A program made the position numbers and the translations under genes. From a virus: DNA of 23,186 nucleotides. Position 1 is the stretch's first letter. Every line of letters begins with the position of its first letter. This document shows positions 22,269-23,186 of this stretch, in pieces. The DNA is taken from IMG/VR virus record IMGVR_UViG_3300013795_000075, positions 1 through 23,186 of that record. One strand, written 5' to 3'. The notes under the pieces were generated by a model. It saw only the letters and a program-made list of their open reading frames with translations, was not told the origin of the DNA and ran no database searches.

Positions 22269-22280
22269 TCCATTGAATAG
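22254..22280. repeat. 11-bp perfect inverted repeat holding the helicase stop codon
   Basis: CTATTCAATGG (22,254-22,264) and CCATTGAATAG (22,270-22,280) pair perfectly around TTAAT, with the TAA stop at 22,266-22,268 inside the loop. No U-tract follows on either strand, so intrinsic termination is unlikely. It lies eight bases before the first iteron and may be a boundary element or an RNA 3'-end structure. Confidence 0.5.
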
Positions 22281-22308
22281 AGTAAAACCTAACAATATAA
22301 GCACTAAC

Positions 22309-22349
22309 CTAACAATCTAACAGTAACCTAACACCAAATCTAACAGTCA
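22309..22349. repeat. Left arm of 41-bp inverted repeat
   Basis: These 41 bases are the reverse complement of 22,544-22,584 with a single mismatch (40 of 41). The arm contains four CTAACA copies. The arms are separated by 194 bases. The near-identity suggests both arms are selected or were copied recently. Confidence 0.85.
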
Positions 22350-22352
22350 CCA

Positions 22353-22373
22353 AATCCCTACTACACCGTACTT
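22353..22373. repeat. 21-bp direct repeat, copy 1
   Basis: The 21 bases starting AATCCCTACTACACCG recur without change at 22,510-22,530, 157 bases away in the same orientation. Copy 1 lies three bases inside the left arm of the 41-bp inverted repeat. The sequence is more GC-rich than its surroundings and unrelated to the iteron. Confidence 0.85.
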
Positions 22374-22374
22374 A

Positions 22375-22396
22375 TACCTATATTTTTACCTATATT
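22375..22396. repeat. Tandem TACCTATATT repeat
   Basis: TACCTATATT occurs at 22,375-22,384 and 22,387-22,396, a 12-base period close to one helical turn, between copy 1 of the 21-bp repeat and an iteron. It may be an additional initiator- or host-factor-binding element. Confidence 0.6.
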
Positions 22397-22509
22397 GTTA
22401 GATTATTAGGTATACCCCCTAAAACTCTTCTTTTATGTACACCCCAAAAAAGATATGTTTACCCCACCCCCTACCTAAAACCTAACAATTTAATAATATT
22501 TTTTCTAAC

Positions 22510-22530
22510 AATCCCTACTACACCGTACTT
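22510..22530. repeat. 21-bp direct repeat, copy 2
   Basis: Identical to 22,353-22,373. It lies 13 bases inside the right arm of the 41-bp inverted repeat and directly after the CTAACA at 22,505, sharing one base with it. Confidence 0.85.
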
Positions 22531-22543
22531 TATAGCCTTTTTT

Positions 22544-22584
22544 TGACTGTTAGATTTGGTGTTAGATTACTGTTAGATTGTTAG
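22544..22584. repeat. Right arm of 41-bp inverted repeat
   Basis: Reverse complement of 22,309-22,349 except for one base (A at 22,566 where the left arm predicts G). It contains four TGTTAG copies spaced 8-12 bases. Confidence 0.85.
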
Positions 22585-22693
22585 ATTTGGTTTTTTACAT
22601 CTCAAATCTAACTTTTAAGATAAAGTTGTAAAAGTTTTCTATGTATTGAATTTTTATATAGGAGTAACTTTAGTTTATTTTGCATAAAGTACA

Positions 22694-22723
22694 TTGTAAT
22701 ACTTGAAGCTATCTAGTTATAAT
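22694..22723 (+). promoter_or_regulatory. Promoter of the last gene
   Basis: TTGTAA (22,694-22,699), an 18-base spacer and a perfect TATAAT (22,718-22,723) lie 25 bases before the ATG at 22,749. The gene therefore has its own expression and does not depend on readthrough across the origin-like region. Confidence 0.6.
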
Positions 22724-22748
22724 AAAAGATTAACTACAAAGGTGTACA

Positions 22749-23153
22749 ATGAATAAAGTAGCTACTGACACATTTTCAATTAATGCAGAGAGTCAAGATG
22801 ATTTGCTACAAATCCTACTTAAATTAAATAACCATACAGTAGCCACCTACTGTTTAGATATGGGAATAGATGAAGATACTCTATCAGGCAATCAAGAGTG
22901 GGCTATAAAATCACTTAGCACCCTATTAAACGCTGAGTTAATCCATTTAGGCTATGTAGCAAAGGATGCAAGGCATGAGGGCGTATTTGGAGAGTATGAT
23001 GAAGCAGTAGAAGCACTTAAAGAGGCTCAAAGTAATACAGATGACCTCCAGCAACCAATTATTATCAACAAAGAGCATATACTAAGCTCTGTACGCACAA
23101 TCAAAATATCTATCTTAGTAAATGCTATGAGATTAATTAAAGAGAAGTTTTAA
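22749..23153 (+). CDS. Hypothetical phage protein
   Basis: A 134-residue acidic, mostly helical protein without signal peptide or membrane segment. I do not recognise it. Visible features are a helical N-terminal half (SQDDLLQILLKLNN, NQEWAIKSLSTLLNAELIHL), a central Glu-rich DEAVEALKEAQ and a lysine-containing C-terminal helix. The start has AAAGGTG four bases upstream and its own TATAAT promoter. Its place after the origin-like DNA suggests an early or replication-associated gene, but no function can be assigned. Confidence 0.7.
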   Translation: MNKVATDTFSINAESQDDLLQILLKLNNHTVATYCLDMGIDEDTLSGNQEWAIKSLSTLLNAELIHLGYVAKDARHEGVFGEYDEAVEALKEAQSNTDDLQQPIIINKEHILSSVRTIKISILVNAMRLIKEKF

Positions 23154-23157
23154 CGAT

Positions 23158-23176
23158 GCTGGAGATAACCTCCAGC
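23158..23176 (+). terminator. Hairpin after the last gene
   Basis: GCTGGAG-ATAAC-CTCCAGC forms a perfect 7-bp GC-rich stem four bases after the stop codon, well placed for termination. Only ten more bases are visible (TGCAGATTAT) and they hold no clear U-tract, so the call is tentative. Confidence 0.4.
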
Positions 23177-23186
23177 TGCAGATTAT

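Larger units (their letters stand above)
22289..22612. other. Candidate replication origin with CTAACA iterons
   Basis: A gene-free stretch between helicase and the last gene. Exact CTAACA or its complement TGTTAG occurs 12 times: CTAACA at 22289, 22309, 22317, 22328, 22340, 22482 and 22505, and TGTTAG at 22396, 22548, 22560, 22571 and 22579 (first base given). The left cluster is mostly CTAACA and the right cluster TGTTAG. Between them lie an AT-rich run (22,487-22,504), suited to strand opening, and C-rich stretches. A further 10-bp inverted repeat closes the region (22,580-22,589 with 22,603-22,612). In P4 the primase-helicase binds short iterons at ori and crr; by analogy this is the origin. 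Confidence 0.65.

Noticed and set aside
22415-22475. G-quadruplex on the minus strand of the origin candidate
   Set aside because: Four G-runs exist, but two loops are about 16 and 22 bases, so a stable quadruplex is unlikely.
22289-22612. CRISPR array
   Set aside because: Hexamers are too short, occur in both orientations and lack regular spacers; iterons fit better.

Overview
The window is part of a prophage, or a prophage-derived element, in an AT-rich Gram-negative host. A Gram-negative host is indicated by the overlapping inner/outer-membrane spanin pair, the lipobox lipoproteins and the contractile P2-type tail. The AT-richness, the promoters that depend mainly on a TATAAT box, and the phage type suggest a Campylobacterota host (Sulfurimonas, Arcobacter or Campylobacter-like). 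That assignment is inference and was not tested by any search.

Left part (1-17,600, minus strand): one long, tightly packed operon read right to left from a consensus-like promoter at 17,566-17,595. Its order is a tiny membrane ORF, a holin-like protein, i-spanin, embedded o-spanin, baseplate spike (gpV), gpW/gp25, gpJ, gpI, a collar-like protein, a 1020-residue DUF4815-like fibre/spike protein, a short fibre with an internal duplication, a coiled-coil protein, a lipoprotein, a PLA2-like protein, sheath (FI), tube (FII), tail chaperone E with a programmed -1 frameshift into E', an HU-like protein, tape measure (T), a secreted thermonuclease, a GH108-type muramidase, gpU, gpX, gpD and a small unknown. 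Most junctions are TAATG, ATGA or TAGTG overlaps, so translational coupling is likely. The order follows P2 (V-W-J-I-H/G-FI-FII-E-T-U-D), with accessory genes at three points: between fibre and sheath, between E' and T, and between T and U.

Middle (17,600-19,700): the control region. A secreted small protein with its own promoter converges on a CI/LexA-type repressor (HTH plus S24 protease). Diverging from the repressor is a two-HTH regulator, with an inverted-repeat operator candidate lying across its -10 box. A ribbon-helix-helix regulator follows, preceded by two direct repeats that look like its operators.

Right part (19,560-23,186, plus strand): the replication module. A highly structured 112-nt leader precedes a TOPRIM primase, which overlaps a separate SF3 helicase gene by ATGA. 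About 360 bp of gene-free DNA then carries 12 exact copies of CTAACA/TGTTAG, two 41-bp arms forming a near-perfect inverted repeat, and a 21-bp direct repeat. This is the best candidate for the phage replication origin and the most striking non-coding feature in the window. A small gene of unknown function with its own promoter closes the window.

No capsid, portal, terminase, integrase, tRNA or CRISPR array is visible. Whether the element is a whole phage or a tail-only remnant cannot be decided from this window.
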